Below are positions 40,920 through 50,178 of a DNA stretch of 64,000 nt, in pieces (within the stretch, counting starts at the first letter, position 1; each line of letters begins with the position of its first letter). Both the position numbers and the translations under genes were made by a program. This DNA is from JBBEAM01 sp040882845 (GTDB lineage Bacteria > Pseudomonadota > Alphaproteobacteria > Kiloniellales > DSM-21159), in contig JBBEAM010000001.1 in the NCBI GenBank assembly GCA_040882845.1, forward strand, positions 62,001 to 126,000. The letters are read 5' to 3'. Under the pieces are notes generated by a model. That model was not told the DNA's origin and did no database searches. It worked only from the letters and a program-made list of their open reading frames with translations.

Positions 40920-43451
40920 TTATTCGTTGCGCAGCAGCGGGGCGGCTTTCTGGGCCAGCGCCCGCCAGGTGCCGAGAAATCCAAACGCCAGCGTAATCGC
41001 CGTGGCGCCAAGTGCGGTGACCAGCACCGGCCCGGCCATGAATGCGAAGTCGCTTTCCATCACCTCGGTCACCACGATGTAGCCGGCGATGCAGCCGATG
41101 ATCGTCGCGATGATCGCGGTGATCGCGCCGATCAGGCCGTACTCCATCAGGAAGGCCGCGCCGATCCGGGCCCGGGTCGCGCCGAGCACCTTCAGGACCA
41201 CGGAGTCGTAGATTCGGCGATGATGGCCCGCGGCGATGGCGCCAGCCAGGACCAGCACCCCGGAAATCACCGTCACCCCGGCGGTGGCGGTGACCGCGAC
41301 GGAGATGGAACGCAGCACCTGGGCAAAGGATTCCAGCGCTTCCTTGACCCGGATTGCAGAGATGTTGGGGAAGGCGTCGGTCACCCGCCGCTCCAGCAGG
41401 GTTTCCTTGTCCGGGGCGATCTGCACCGTGGCGATATGGGTCTGCGGTGCCGCTTCGAGCAGGCCGGGCGAGAAGATCATCACGAAGTTGATCTGCAGAT
41501 CGCCCCACTCGATCTCCCGCAGGTTGGCGATCTCGACCTCGACGTCGCGGCCCAGGATGTTGATGGTCAGCCTGTCGCCGGGATGCAGGTCGAGCAGTTC
41601 GCCGACCTCAGCGTCAAGCGAGACCAGGGGCGGGCCGCCGTAGTCCGCGGGCCACCACGCGCCCTCGACGATCTCGCCGTTGTCCGGCGGCGTTTCGGCC
41701 CAGGTCAGGCCGCGGTCGCCGCGGAACACCCAGCCGATCTCGCTGGGAATCTCCATATCCCCGGGTGAAACGCCGTTTACCGCGACGATGCGGCCGCGCA
41801 GCATCGGCACCCGGTCGAGCTTGCTCACCCCTTCGGTCTCCAGCACCAGGGCATCGAAGGCCTCGATCTGCTCCGGCTGGATGTCGATGAAATAGAATCC
41901 GGGAGCGTCGCGCGGCATCTCCTCCACCACCTGGCGATTGAGGTTGCCCTGGATCAGGGCGATGGCGACCAGCACCGTCACGCCAAGGCCGAGCGACATC
42001 ACCACGCTGCCGGTCGGGTTACCGGGGCGATGCAGGTTGGCGACCGCAAGGCGCAGGCCGGGATGGCGTGGCCGCGGCAGGCGGCGGGCAAGATCGGTGA
42101 CTCCCAAGGCCGCCAGGCGGAAGGCAAGCAGGGCGGCGATGGCGCCGCCGACGAAGCCCAGCGCGAAGAGGCTGTCGCTGGTGCCCAGCACCGCCGTGGC
42201 GATCAGCGCGCCGCCGGCGGCGGCGATGGCAACGAGGGCCCAATTAGGCGGCCGGCTTCGCGCCGGCGCGACCAGGTCGCGGAACAGCGTCGCCGCTGGC
42301 AGCCCCTGGGCGCGGGCCAGCGGCCAGAGTCCGAAAGCGAGAGTGGTCAGCACGCCGAACAGCGCCGCCAGGGCGAGCGGCTGAAGGTGCAACCCGCCGG
42401 TGATCGTGAAGTTGAGCTGCTGCGACAGCAGCGGTCCTGCGAGGCTTGGTGTGATTCCGCCGAGCACCAGGCCTGCCGCGATGCCGAGCAGGGAGAGTGC
42501 CAGAACCTGCAATAGATAGACCTGGAACACCAGCCGGCCCGGCGCGCCGAGGCATTTCAAGGTGGCGATGGTTGCGGTCTTGCTGTCGAGGTAGCTGCGC
42601 ACGGCATTGGCGACGCCGACGCCGCCGACCAGCAAGGCGGTCAAACCAACCAGGGTCATGAACAGCGAGACTCGCTCGACGAAGCGCTCGATTCCCGGCG
42701 CTGCGGTATCGAGATCGCGCAGCCGCCAGCCCGCCCTTGGGTGGTCCGCCTCGAGCTCTGCCTTCCAGGCGTCGTAGCCGACCCCCTCGGGCAGTGTCAT
42801 CCGGTAGTGGTAGTAAATCAGGCTTCCCGGCTGCTCCAATCCGCTTTCGGCGAGACTGGCGCGGCTGACCAAGAGCCGCGGACCGAGGGTAAAGATGCGG
42901 GTCGCACGGTCGGGTTCGTAGCCGACCGTGCCGCGAATTCGATAGCGAACATCGCCGACCTGCAGCTCGTCGCCGATCTCCATGCCGAGGTTGGACAGCA
43001 GGCTTTCGTCGGCGACCGCGCCCCACAGCCCGCCATCCTTGGCCAGAGCTTCCGTGATCCCGATCTCCGGTTCGATTCCGAAGCTTCCATAGAGCGGATA
43101 GGCATCATCGACCGCCTTCATCTCGACCAGCCGCCGGTCGTCGGGGTTGGCAGAGGAACGCGCCATGGCCCGCATTTCGGCGGTAGTTGAAATCTCGCTG
43201 GAATGTTCCTCCATCCAAGCCAGTTCCTCCGCCGTCGCGGCGCGATGGATCAGCCGCAGCTCGACCTCGCCGCCGAGCAGCACCCGGCCGTTCTTCTCCA
43301 GACCGCTCAGCATCGAGGAGGAGATCGAACCGACTGCGGCGATGGCGGCGACGCCCAGCGCGATGCAGCCGAGGAAGATGCGAAAGCCCTTCAGGCCGCC
43401 GCGCAGTTCGCGGCGCGCCAGGCGGGCGGCGAGCATTAGGCTGCCGCGCAT
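40920..43451 (-). CDS. ybbP: ABC transporter permease, YbbP/FtsX-like
   Basis: About 843 residues with the YbbP layout: an N-terminal membrane helix (about 20-45), a large extracytoplasmic domain, and two FtsX-type permease cores (about 260-480 and 720-840), each with four to five helices including VGLTALLVGGVGVANAVRSYLDSK and FSFLGTWRALA-type ends. It is the membrane partner of the ATPase upstream (ATG shares one base with its TGA) and lies opposite the arylesterase, the same arrangement as E. coli tesA-ybbA-ybbP. The substrate is unknown; MacB-like mechanotransmission on envelope lipids is the family expectation. A GTG 3 nt upstream is also possible. Confidence 0.9.
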   Translation of the reverse strand: MRGSLMLAARLARRELRGGLKGFRIFLGCIALGVAAIAAVGSISSSMLSGLEKNGRVLLGGEVELRLIHRAATAEELAWMEEHSSEISTTAEMRAMARSSANPDDRRLVEMKAVDDAYPLYGSFGIEPEIGITEALAKDGGLWGAVADESLLSNLGMEIGDELQVGDVRYRIRGTVGYEPDRATRIFTLGPRLLVSRASLAESGLEQPGSLIYYHYRMTLPEGVGYDAWKAELEADHPRAGWRLRDLDTAAPGIERFVERVSLFMTLVGLTALLVGGVGVANAVRSYLDSKTATIATLKCLGAPGRLVFQVYLLQVLALSLLGIAAGLVLGGITPSLAGPLLSQQLNFTITGGLHLQPLALAALFGVLTTLAFGLWPLARAQGLPAATLFRDLVAPARSRPPNWALVAIAAAGGALIATAVLGTSDSLFALGFVGGAIAALLAFRLAALGVTDLARRLPRPRHPGLRLAVANLHRPGNPTGSVVMSLGLGVTVLVAIALIQGNLNRQVVEEMPRDAPGFYFIDIQPEQIEAFDALVLETEGVSKLDRVPMLRGRIVAVNGVSPGDMEIPSEIGWVFRGDRGLTWAETPPDNGEIVEGAWWPADYGGPPLVSLDAEVGELLDLHPGDRLTINILGRDVEVEIANLREIEWGDLQINFVMIFSPGLLEAAPQTHIATVQIAPDKETLLERRVTDAFPNISAIRVKEALESFAQVLRSISVAVTATAGVTVISGVLVLAGAIAAGHHRRIYDSVVLKVLGATRARIGAAFLMEYGLIGAITAIIATIIGCIAGYIVVTEVMESDFAFMAGPVLVTALGATAITLAFGFLGTWRALAQKAAPLLRNE

Positions 43452-44197
43452 CACGTCGCGGCGGCCGTCGCTTCGGTTCGACCGTTCACGGCGGCGCTGT
43501 CGTCGACGATATGGCCGTCGACCAGCTTGATCTGGCGCGCACAGCGCTCGGCCAGGGCCGGGTCATGGGTGATCAGCAGCAGCGTGGTGTCGGCGTCGCG
43601 CTGCAGGTCGAACAGCAGGTCGATGACCTTGCCGCCGGTCTCGCCGTCGAGGTTGCCGGTCGGCTCGTCGGCCAGCAGCAGCTTGGGCCGCACCGCAAAG
43701 GCGCGCGCCAGGGCGACGCGCTGCTGCTCGCCGCCGGAGAGCTGTCCGGGATAGTGGTCGGTGCGGTGGCCGAGGCCGACCTGGGTCAGCACCTCTTCGG
43801 CGCGGCCGAAGGCGTCGTCGCGCCCGGCGAACTCCAGCGGTACGGCGACGTTCTCCAGCGCCGTCATGGTCGGGATCAGGTGGAAGTTCTGAAACACGAT
43901 GCCGATGTTGTCGCGGCGGAACTCGGCCAGGGCGTCTTCGCTGAGGCCGCCGAAATCCCGCCCGGCGATGCGCACCGCGCCGCCGCTGGCCTGCTCCAGG
44001 CCGGCGACGATCATCAGCATCGAGGACTTGCCCGAGCCCGAGGGGCCGACGATGGACAGGGTTTCGCCGGCAGCGACGCTCAGGTCGATGCCGCGCAGCA
44101 CCTCGACGCCGCCCGCCGCATTGGCATAGGTCAGGCGCAGGTCCTGAAGTGAGATCATGAGTTCTTCTTGTGAGGTGGTCTGGGTCACGTCCGGCAT
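43451..44197 (-). CDS. ybbA: ABC transporter ATP-binding protein, YbbA/LolD-like
   Basis: A 248-residue ATPase with Walker A GPSGSGKSS (about residues 52-60), Q-loop FQNFHLIP, signature LSGGEQQRVALARA, Walker B LLLADEPTGNLD and switch His in LLITHDPALAERC. It is the type that pairs with FtsX-like permeases. It may start at an internal ATG 13 codons in (MISLQDLRL), where family similarity begins; the ATG at 44197 is kept as annotated. It heads the two-gene unit diverging from the arylesterase. Confidence 0.93.
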   Translation of the reverse strand: MPDVTQTTSQEELMISLQDLRLTYANAAGGVEVLRGIDLSVAAGETLSIVGPSGSGKSSMLMIVAGLEQASGGAVRIAGRDFGGLSEDALAEFRRDNIGIVFQNFHLIPTMTALENVAVPLEFAGRDDAFGRAEEVLTQVGLGHRTDHYPGQLSGGEQQRVALARAFAVRPKLLLADEPTGNLDGETGGKVIDLLFDLQRDADTTLLLITHDPALAERCARQIKLVDGHIVDDSAAVNGRTEATAAAT

Positions 44198-44392
44198 ACG
44201 CGCTTAGGGTCCCTGCGGATCAAAGGCGGACGGCGGCACGCGGCCACGTCGCGGTTTGCTTCCTGCGGCATATGGGTTCCTGGCGGGTGGATTGAAAGAC
44301 GCAGCGGTAACTTCGCCGCGGAAAATGGCGGCAATGGGGCTGTCCGCCTCCTCCCCTTGCTCTCGGGCCCGCGCTGCCCCAAATAGCCTGCT

Positions 44393-45046
44393 ATGGCTAA
44401 ACTGCTTCCGGCTCTCGCCGCCGCGCTCGCGCTGTTCTGCGGCGCGACCCAGGTGCAAACCCAGGCCCAAGCTGCCGAGAAGCTCGAGCTGCTCGCCTAC
44501 GGCGACTCCCTGGTCCACGGTTACGGCCTGCCGTCGCCGGATAACTTCCCTGCGCAGCTACAGGACGCGCTGGCTGCGGCGGGCCGCGAGGTCGAGGTGA
44601 TCAACGCCGGCAACTCCGGCGACACCAGTGCCGCCGGCCTGGCCCGCCTCGACTGGGCGCTCAGCGAGATGCCCGATGCCGCCATCGTCGTGCTTGGCGC
44701 CAACGATGCGCTGCGCGGCCTCGATCCCGCGAAGACCTACGAGAACCTCGATGCCCTGCTCGGCCGTTTCGCGGAGATGGAGGTGCCGGTGCTGCTCGCC
44801 GGGATGATGGCGCCGCGCAATCTCGGCCCCGAATACGCCGAGGAGTTCGATGGCCTCTACGCGCGCCTGGCAGAGAAGCACGACGTCGTCTTCTACCCTT
44901 TCTTCCTCGACGGCGTGGCCACCAATCCCGATCTCAATCAGCCAGACGGCATCCATCCCAATGCCGCCGGCGTCGCCGAAATCGTCGAGCGGATCCTGCC
45001 CAAGGTGCAGGACCTGCTTGCAGCCGCGGATAACGGACGTGGCTGA
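44393..45046 (+). CDS. tesA: Arylesterase / acyl-CoA thioesterase I-like SGNH hydrolase
   Basis: A 217-residue exported SGNH hydrolase. A signal peptide (to about residue 28) is followed by block I AYGDSLVHGYGLP with the nucleophile Ser, block II NAGNSGDTSAAGL, block III VLGANDALRGL, and block V DGIHPNAAG with catalytic Asp and His. It cleaves acyl esters or thioesters in the periplasm. It diverges from the YbbA/YbbP ABC system as tesA does in E. coli, which supports the name. Confidence 0.92.
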   Translation: MAKLLPALAAALALFCGATQVQTQAQAAEKLELLAYGDSLVHGYGLPSPDNFPAQLQDALAAAGREVEVINAGNSGDTSAAGLARLDWALSEMPDAAIVVLGANDALRGLDPAKTYENLDALLGRFAEMEVPVLLAGMMAPRNLGPEYAEEFDGLYARLAEKHDVVFYPFFLDGVATNPDLNQPDGIHPNAAGVAEIVERILPKVQDLLAAADNGRG

Positions 45047-46175
45047 AGGCGCCTTGCGCAACGACAGCTTCGCGGCGGCGACGGCGGCCGACGCCGCGCC
45101 GCAGGAGCTTGCGGTCCAGGTTCTGGCTGCCCTGGGCGCGCCGCCTGAAGGCGCCAACCTGGGGTTCCTCTACGCCACCGAGCCCCTGGCCGATCATCTC
45201 GACGAGATTCTCGCCATCCTGCGCCGTGAGACCGGCATCGCCGACTGGACCGGCAGCGTCGGCTACGGCGTCGCCGGTAGCGGCATCGAGTATCACGACC
45301 GCCCGGCGATCTCCGTCATGCTTGGCCGTTTCCCCGACGGCAGCGCCCGGCTGTTCGGGCCGGTGACACCGCAGGCGCCGGGGCTGCAGGGCGAGGAGAT
45401 TGCCTGGGCGGCGGAGCATCCGCCGGTTTTCGGCGTGGCCCACGGCGACCCCCAGCTTCCCGGGCTGCCCGAACTGCTGGAGCGGGTCGCTGCGGCGACG
45501 TCGACCTACTTCGTCGGCGGTCTGGCAGCGGTCCCGGAGAGCGGCCGGCGGCAGGAGAACGAACTGGTCACACAGGGCCTCTCCGGTGTGCTGTTCGATC
45601 CCCAGGTCCAGGTAGTGACCGGCCTGACCCAGGGCTGCACGCCGATCGGGCCGAAGCGCCAGATCACCGCCGCCGAGCGCAACGTGGTGATCGAACTCGA
45701 CGGGCGCCCGGCGCTGGAGGTTTTCAAGGAGGACATCGGCGAGCTGCTGGCCCGCGATCTCAGCCGGGTCGCCGGCTATATCCATGTCGGCTTTCCGATC
45801 CTCGGCAGCGACACCGGCGACTATCTGGTGCGCAATCTGGTCGGTATCGATCCCGAACGCGGTCTGCTCGGCGTCGCCGCGCTGGTTCAGCTGGGCGAAA
45901 CCTTGATGTTCTGCCGCCGCGACCACGAGGCCGCCAAGCAGGATCTCGACCGCATGCTGGAGGAGGTGACGCGCCGCGCCGGCGGGCCCGCCAAGGCGGC
46001 ACTGTATTACTCCTGCGTCGCCAGGGGGCAGCATCTCTTCGGCAGCAACTCGGAGGAACTGCGCCAGCTGCGCGAAACCCTCGGGGAGATTCCGCTGACC
46101 GGATTTTTTGCCGACGGCGAGATTTCCAACGATCGCCTCTACGGCTATACCGGTGTCCTGACACTGCTTCTTTGA
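45039..46175 (+). CDS. FIST domain signal-transduction protein
   Basis: A 378-residue soluble protein with an N-terminal FIST domain (about residues 20-215; LGFLYATEPLADHLDEIL and YGVAGSGIEYHD) and a FIST_C domain (about 225-365; GYTGVLTLLL at the very end and TGFFADGEISNDRLYGYTG). FIST is a sensory domain thought to bind small ligands, often amino acids. It is usually fused or linked to signalling proteins, but here it stands alone. The GTG at 45039 overlaps the arylesterase end by 8 nt. No histidine kinase or cyclase domain is attached. Confidence 0.85.
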   Translation: MAEGALRNDSFAAATAADAAPQELAVQVLAALGAPPEGANLGFLYATEPLADHLDEILAILRRETGIADWTGSVGYGVAGSGIEYHDRPAISVMLGRFPDGSARLFGPVTPQAPGLQGEEIAWAAEHPPVFGVAHGDPQLPGLPELLERVAAATSTYFVGGLAAVPESGRRQENELVTQGLSGVLFDPQVQVVTGLTQGCTPIGPKRQITAAERNVVIELDGRPALEVFKEDIGELLARDLSRVAGYIHVGFPILGSDTGDYLVRNLVGIDPERGLLGVAALVQLGETLMFCRRDHEAAKQDLDRMLEEVTRRAGGPAKAALYYSCVARGQHLFGSNSEELRQLRETLGEIPLTGFFADGEISNDRLYGYTGVLTLLL

Positions 46176-46255
46176 CCCGCCTCGCAGCTTCGCGGCCGCG
46201 CTCGCGCGCCGCGGCTTCACGGATAAACCAGCCAAGATCATAGGGGGACTGAACC

Positions 46256-47296
46256 ATGGAAAAGCGTCCGCTCGGCCGCAGCGGCCTTGAGGTCAGCGCG
46301 ATCTGTCTCGGCACGATGACCTGGGGCGAGCAGAACACCCAGGAGGAGGGTTTCGCGCAGATGGACACCGCCTTCGACCGCGGCGTGACCTTCTGGGACG
46401 CGGCGGAGATGTATCCCGTCGCGCCGCGGGCGGAAACCTACGGCCGCACCGAGGAGATCATCGGCAACTGGTTCGCCAGCCGCGGCCGGCGCGACCGGGT
46501 GATCCTCGCCAGCAAGGTGGTCGGCCCAGGCAGCCGCTTCCCCCATGTGCGCGACGGAAACCCCAGACTCGACCGCAAGAACATCCTGGCGGCCGTGGAC
46601 GCTAGCCTGAAGCGGCTGCAGACGGACTACATCGACCTCTATCAGCTGCACTGGCCGGACCGGAATGCCAACATCTTCGGCAATCTGACTTACCGGCACG
46701 ACCCTGAAGAGGAGATGACGCCGCTGGAGGGGACGCTGGGCGCCCTGGACGAGGTGGTGAAGGCCGGCAAGGTCCGCCATGTCGGGGTCTCCAACGAGAC
46801 CCCCTGGGGCCTGATGAAGTATCTGGCGCTGTCCGATGCCGGCGGCGGGCCGCGCATGGTTTCGATTCAGAACTCCTACAACCTGATCAACCGGACCTTC
46901 GAGATGGCCCTGGCAGAGGTGGCCCACCGCGAGGACTGCGGACTGCTCGCCTATGCGCCGGTCGCCGCGGGTGCGCTGACCGGCAAGTACCTGGGCGGCA
47001 GGAAACCCGAGGGCGCGCGCATGACCCTGTTTCCGCAGAACACCCGCTACTTCACGGACCAGGGAATCGCGGCCACGGCGGAGTACGTGGCCCTGGCCGA
47101 GAAGCATGGCCTCAAGCCCTCGCAGATGGCCGGCGCCTTCGTCTATTCCCGGCCCTTCGTCACCGCCTCGATCGTCGGCGCCACCACGTTGGAGCAGCTC
47201 GAACTGCAGTTCGAGGCCGCCGAGCTCGAGCTTTCCGAGGAGGTGCTGGAGGAAATCGAGGCGATCCACGCCCGCTATACCTATCCCTGTTCGTGA
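46256..47296 (+). CDS. Aldo/keto reductase (Tas-like)
   Basis: A 346-residue AKR with the TIM-barrel motifs RPLGRSGLEVSAICLGTMTWG at the start, the catalytic Asp in FWDAAEMYP with Tyr, Lys in LASKVVGPG, His in YQLHWPDRNANIFG, and the cofactor region near KPSQMAGAFVYSRPFVTASIVGATT. It is close to the Tas/NADPH-dependent aldehyde reductase subgroup, recognised by MTWGEQNTQEEGFAQMD. The substrate is a broad range of aldehydes or ketones. Followed by thpR after 64 nt. Confidence 0.93.
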   Translation: MEKRPLGRSGLEVSAICLGTMTWGEQNTQEEGFAQMDTAFDRGVTFWDAAEMYPVAPRAETYGRTEEIIGNWFASRGRRDRVILASKVVGPGSRFPHVRDGNPRLDRKNILAAVDASLKRLQTDYIDLYQLHWPDRNANIFGNLTYRHDPEEEMTPLEGTLGALDEVVKAGKVRHVGVSNETPWGLMKYLALSDAGGGPRMVSIQNSYNLINRTFEMALAEVAHREDCGLLAYAPVAAGALTGKYLGGRKPEGARMTLFPQNTRYFTDQGIAATAEYVALAEKHGLKPSQMAGAFVYSRPFVTASIVGATTLEQLELQFEAAELELSEEVLEEIEAIHARYTYPCS

Positions 47297-47360
47297 CCTA
47301 GACTCTTTTTTGCGGGGTGGAGTCGCCGGCCGCCCTGCCGATGCCAGGAGGGCAAAACCC

Positions 47361-47900
47361 GTGCGTCTCTTCGTCGCCCTCAGCCTGCCCGAGGAGATCC
47401 GCGAGCGTCTCGCGATGATGGCCAGCGGCCTGCCCGCCGCGCGCTGGGTCAAGCCGGAGAACTATCACATCACCCTGCGCTTCGTCGGCGAGGTCGACAA
47501 CGGCCTCGCCAGCGACATCGACGACGCCTTGAGCGGCGTGCACATGCCGGAGTTCGAGCTCTCCCTGGCCGGGATCGGTCAGTTCGGCGAGGGCAGGAAG
47601 CTGCGCTCGGTCTGGGCCGGGGTCGAGGGCGGCGAGCCGCTGATCCGGTTGCAGACCAAGGTCGAGAACGCCGTGGCGCGTGCCGGCGTCGCGCCCGAGG
47701 GCCGCAAGTTCAAGCCGCACGTCACCCTGGCCCGCTTCAAGGACTCGCCGGGCGCGAAGTTCGGCGAGTACCTGCACAGCCACGGGCTGTTCCGCAGCCA
47801 GCCCTTCATGGTGCGCGACTTCGTGCTCTACTCGTCGTTTCTGGCGCGCGAGGGGGCGATCTACCGGCCGGAGGCGGTCTACGAGCTCGACCGCGCCTGA
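47361..47900 (+). CDS. thpR: RNA 2',3'-cyclic phosphodiesterase (2H family)
   Basis: A 179-residue LigT/ThpR protein. It has MRLFVALSLPEEIRERL at the start and the two catalytic HxTL motifs, YHITLRFVGEV (about residues 36-46) and PHVTLARFK (about 118-126). It hydrolyses RNA 2',3'-cyclic phosphates. GTG start at 47361 with AGGAGG about 10 nt upstream. Its 3' end overlaps the convergent DMT transporter by 22 nt. Confidence 0.93.
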   Translation: MRLFVALSLPEEIRERLAMMASGLPAARWVKPENYHITLRFVGEVDNGLASDIDDALSGVHMPEFELSLAGIGQFGEGRKLRSVWAGVEGGEPLIRLQTKVENAVARAGVAPEGRKFKPHVTLARFKDSPGAKFGEYLHSHGLFRSQPFMVRDFVLYSSFLAREGAIYRPEAVYELDRA

Positions 47901-48793
47901 GCGGCTTTCCGGGGCGCGGCCTTGAGCCGGGTCTCGCGGTAGAAGATGTAGATTCCGGCGCCGATCACCACCGCGGCGCCGAGCCAGACATAGAGGTCCG
48001 GAATCTCCTGCCAGAACAGGAATCCGAGGACCGCGGCGACCACCAGCGCCACGTACTCGAAGGGCGCCACCACGGCGGCGGGCGCATAGCGGTAGGCCTG
48101 GGTGATGAAGAACATGCCGGTGCCGCCGATCAGGCCGAGGGCGACGAAGACGGCGAAGTCCGCCATGTCCGGCGTCTTCCAGCCGATCGGCAGCAGCAGC
48201 GCCGAGAGCGTCAGGCTGACCGTGGAGCCGAACAGCAGCAGCGCCGCGTTGCTGTCGCTGCGCGCCAGCATCCGCGTGGTCAGCATGATCATGGCGTAGC
48301 TGAAGGCGGCGAGCAGGATCAGCAGGGCGGCCGGCTGGAAACTCTCCGGGCCGGGCCGCACCATGATCAGCACGCCGAGGAAGCCAAGCACCACCGCCGC
48401 CCAGCGGCGCGGACCGACCTTCTCGCCGAGCAGCGGAACGGAAAGCGCGGTGACCATCAGCGGCGCGGCGAAGGCGATCGCCGTGGCCTCGGCCAGGCCG
48501 AGGCTGCGCAGACCCAGGAAGAAGCTGAACTGGGCGGTGACGCCGAGCAGGCCGCGCAGCAGATGCAGGCGCCAGCGCCGCGTCGTCGGCAGGGTAAAGC
48601 CGCCGAGCTGCCAGACGATCGCCAGGGTCGGCAGCAGGCCGAAGAGGTTGCGGAAAAAAACCACCTGTCCGATGGGGTAGCCCTCGCCGAGCCACTTCGC
48701 CATGGCGTCCATGCTGGACATCATCGCCATGCCGATCACCATGGCGGAGATGCCGAGTCCGACCCGGTCCTGGATCACGGTCTGCGAAGTCAT
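47879..48793 (-). CDS. EamA-type DMT superfamily transporter (1 of 4)
   Basis: A 304-residue protein with ten predicted membrane helices in two EamA repeats. Landmarks are GMAMMSSMDAMAKWLGEGYP at helix 1, LGLAEATAIAFAAPLMVTALS, GFLGVLIMVRPG, and the second-repeat motif APFEYVALVVAAVLGFLFWQE. It exports or imports small metabolites; the substrate is unknown. The ATG at 48793 is preferred over an upstream start whose extra residues are Arg-rich. Overlaps thpR by 22 nt and lies downstream of the fructosamine-kinase-like gene. Confidence 0.9.
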   Translation of the reverse strand: MTSQTVIQDRVGLGISAMVIGMAMMSSMDAMAKWLGEGYPIGQVVFFRNLFGLLPTLAIVWQLGGFTLPTTRRWRLHLLRGLLGVTAQFSFFLGLRSLGLAEATAIAFAAPLMVTALSVPLLGEKVGPRRWAAVVLGFLGVLIMVRPGPESFQPAALLILLAAFSYAMIMLTTRMLARSDSNAALLLFGSTVSLTLSALLLPIGWKTPDMADFAVFVALGLIGGTGMFFITQAYRYAPAAVVAPFEYVALVVAAVLGFLFWQEIPDLYVWLGAAVVIGAGIYIFYRETRLKAAPRKAAQARSSS

Positions 48794-48816
48794 GGCGTCT
48801 TCCCGCGACGGCTGGC

Positions 48817-49662
48817 TTAAAGATAGCGGTCGAGCGTGCGCCGGACCGCGCCGGGATAGGAGCCTCCGAAGAGGGCGCTGTGCACCAGCAGCGGGTAGAG
48901 GTTGTAGATCTCGCACCGCTGTTCGAAGAAGCCGGGCGCGATCGGCCGCAGCGCCCGGTAACGCCTGAAGAAGGCCTTGCCGAAGGTGCCGAAAAGCGTC
49001 GAAAAGGCAAGTTCGATTTCCGCATGGCCGAAATACACCGCCGGGTCGATGTAGGTCAGCCGGCCTCCCCGCCCGGCCAGGACGTTGCCGCCCCAGAGGT
49101 CGCCGTGCAGCAGCGAGGATGGGCCAGGAACCAGCAGTTCCTCGAGCCGCTCCGCCAGCCGCTCCAGCTTGGCGAAGCTCTCGCGCGGCAGCCGGCCGCG
49201 CTCCAGCGCCAGGCGGCCCATGGCCAGCAGGCGGCGTTCGCGGAAGAAGCCGATCCAGTCGTCCTGCCAGGTATTGACCTGAGGCAGGCCGGCAATGACG
49301 GTATCGACCTCGAAGCCGAAGCCTTGCTCGGCGCTCACCTCGTGCAGGGCGGCGATCTGTCCGGCGGCGGTCTCCTCTTCGGCCGGCCCCAGGCTGCCGC
49401 CGCTCTCGGCCTCCTCCATCAGCAGCAGCTCCGCTTCGGCATGCAGGATTCGCGGCACCGGCAGCCCGCCGCGTTCGCCCAGCGTCGTCAGCATCCTGGC
49501 TTCCAGCGCCGCGCCCGGCCCGCGCTTGGCGATCGCGCTGCCGCCGCCGGGCAGCTCCAGGCGCAGCACCTGTGCGGCGGAATCGCCGCCCAGCGGCGTC
49601 TCGCTGAGCGGCCGTGCCCCGAGCAGGGCCTCGACTCGCACGGCCAGGCCCGAAGCCGTCAC
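48817..49662 (-). CDS. Fructosamine kinase family protein
   Basis: A 281-residue protein of the fructosamine/ketosamine-3-kinase family, which phosphorylates glycated amines so that they decompose (protein deglycation). Motifs are LLLMEEAESGGSL, INTWQDDWIGFFRERRL-type region, the catalytic LLHGDLWGGNVL (about residues 185-196), and YIDPAVYFGHAEIELAF with the metal Asp. Its GTG overlaps the upstream phosphatase stop by 4 nt, so the two are coupled. This kinase/low-molecular-weight phosphatase pairing occurs widely in bacteria, consistent with ketosamine removal. Confidence 0.9.
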   Translation of the reverse strand: MTASGLAVRVEALLGARPLSETPLGGDSAAQVLRLELPGGGSAIAKRGPGAALEARMLTTLGERGGLPVPRILHAEAELLLMEEAESGGSLGPAEEETAAGQIAALHEVSAEQGFGFEVDTVIAGLPQVNTWQDDWIGFFRERRLLAMGRLALERGRLPRESFAKLERLAERLEELLVPGPSSLLHGDLWGGNVLAGRGGRLTYIDPAVYFGHAEIELAFSTLFGTFGKAFFRRYRALRPIAPGFFEQRCEIYNLYPLLVHSALFGGSYPGAVRRTLDRYL

Positions 49663-50147
49663 GCCAGGCCTTGCTTGAGCGCGGCGACGATGCCCTCGGC
49701 GCCGGCCTCGATCATGTCGAGCGCCGCGTCGAAGCCGGCGGCATCGCCGTAGTAGGGATCGGGGACGTCGAGCCGGGCCAGGCCCGCCCCGGCCTTGTGC
49801 TGCGGCGCAAACTCCATGAAGTGAAACAGCCGGTCGGCGGTGCCCCGGGGTGCCAGGGAAAACAGCTGACGGTAGTGCCCCCGGTCCATCGCCAGCACCA
49901 TTCCGGCCTCGCGGAAGGCGGCAGGTTTGAACTTGCGGGCGCGGATCGCCGAGAGGTCGTAACCGCGCCGCGCCGCCGCCGCGACGGCGCGCCAGTCCGG
50001 CGGATCGCCAGCGTGCCAGCCGCCCAGACCGTAGGACTCTGTCGCGTGCTGCCCGGCCAGTCCGGCGTCCGCCAGCTTGCGGCGCAGCACGCCCTCGGCG
50101 GTTGGCGAGCGGCAGATGTTACCGGTACAAACGAAGACGATCTTCAT
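49659..50147 (-). CDS. Low molecular weight protein-tyrosine phosphatase family protein
   Basis: A 162-residue LMW-PTP with the P-loop VCTGNICRSPTAEGV at the N-terminus (catalytic Cys7 and Arg13) and the general acid in DVPDPYYGDAAGFD near residue 130. The tyrosine pair follows the Asp as usual. It removes phosphate from tyrosine or small phosphoesters. Coupled to the fructosamine-kinase-like gene downstream (GTGA), so it may dephosphorylate fructosamine 6-phosphates, as reported for bacterial partners of that kinase. It diverges from the sirtuin gene. Confidence 0.93.
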   Translation of the reverse strand: MKIVFVCTGNICRSPTAEGVLRRKLADAGLAGQHATESYGLGGWHAGDPPDWRAVAAAARRGYDLSAIRARKFKPAAFREAGMVLAMDRGHYRQLFSLAPRGTADRLFHFMEFAPQHKAGAGLARLDVPDPYYGDAAGFDAALDMIEAGAEGIVAALKQGLA

Positions 50148-50178
50148 GGGCGCGATCCGACGGCCTGGCTAGAGGCGC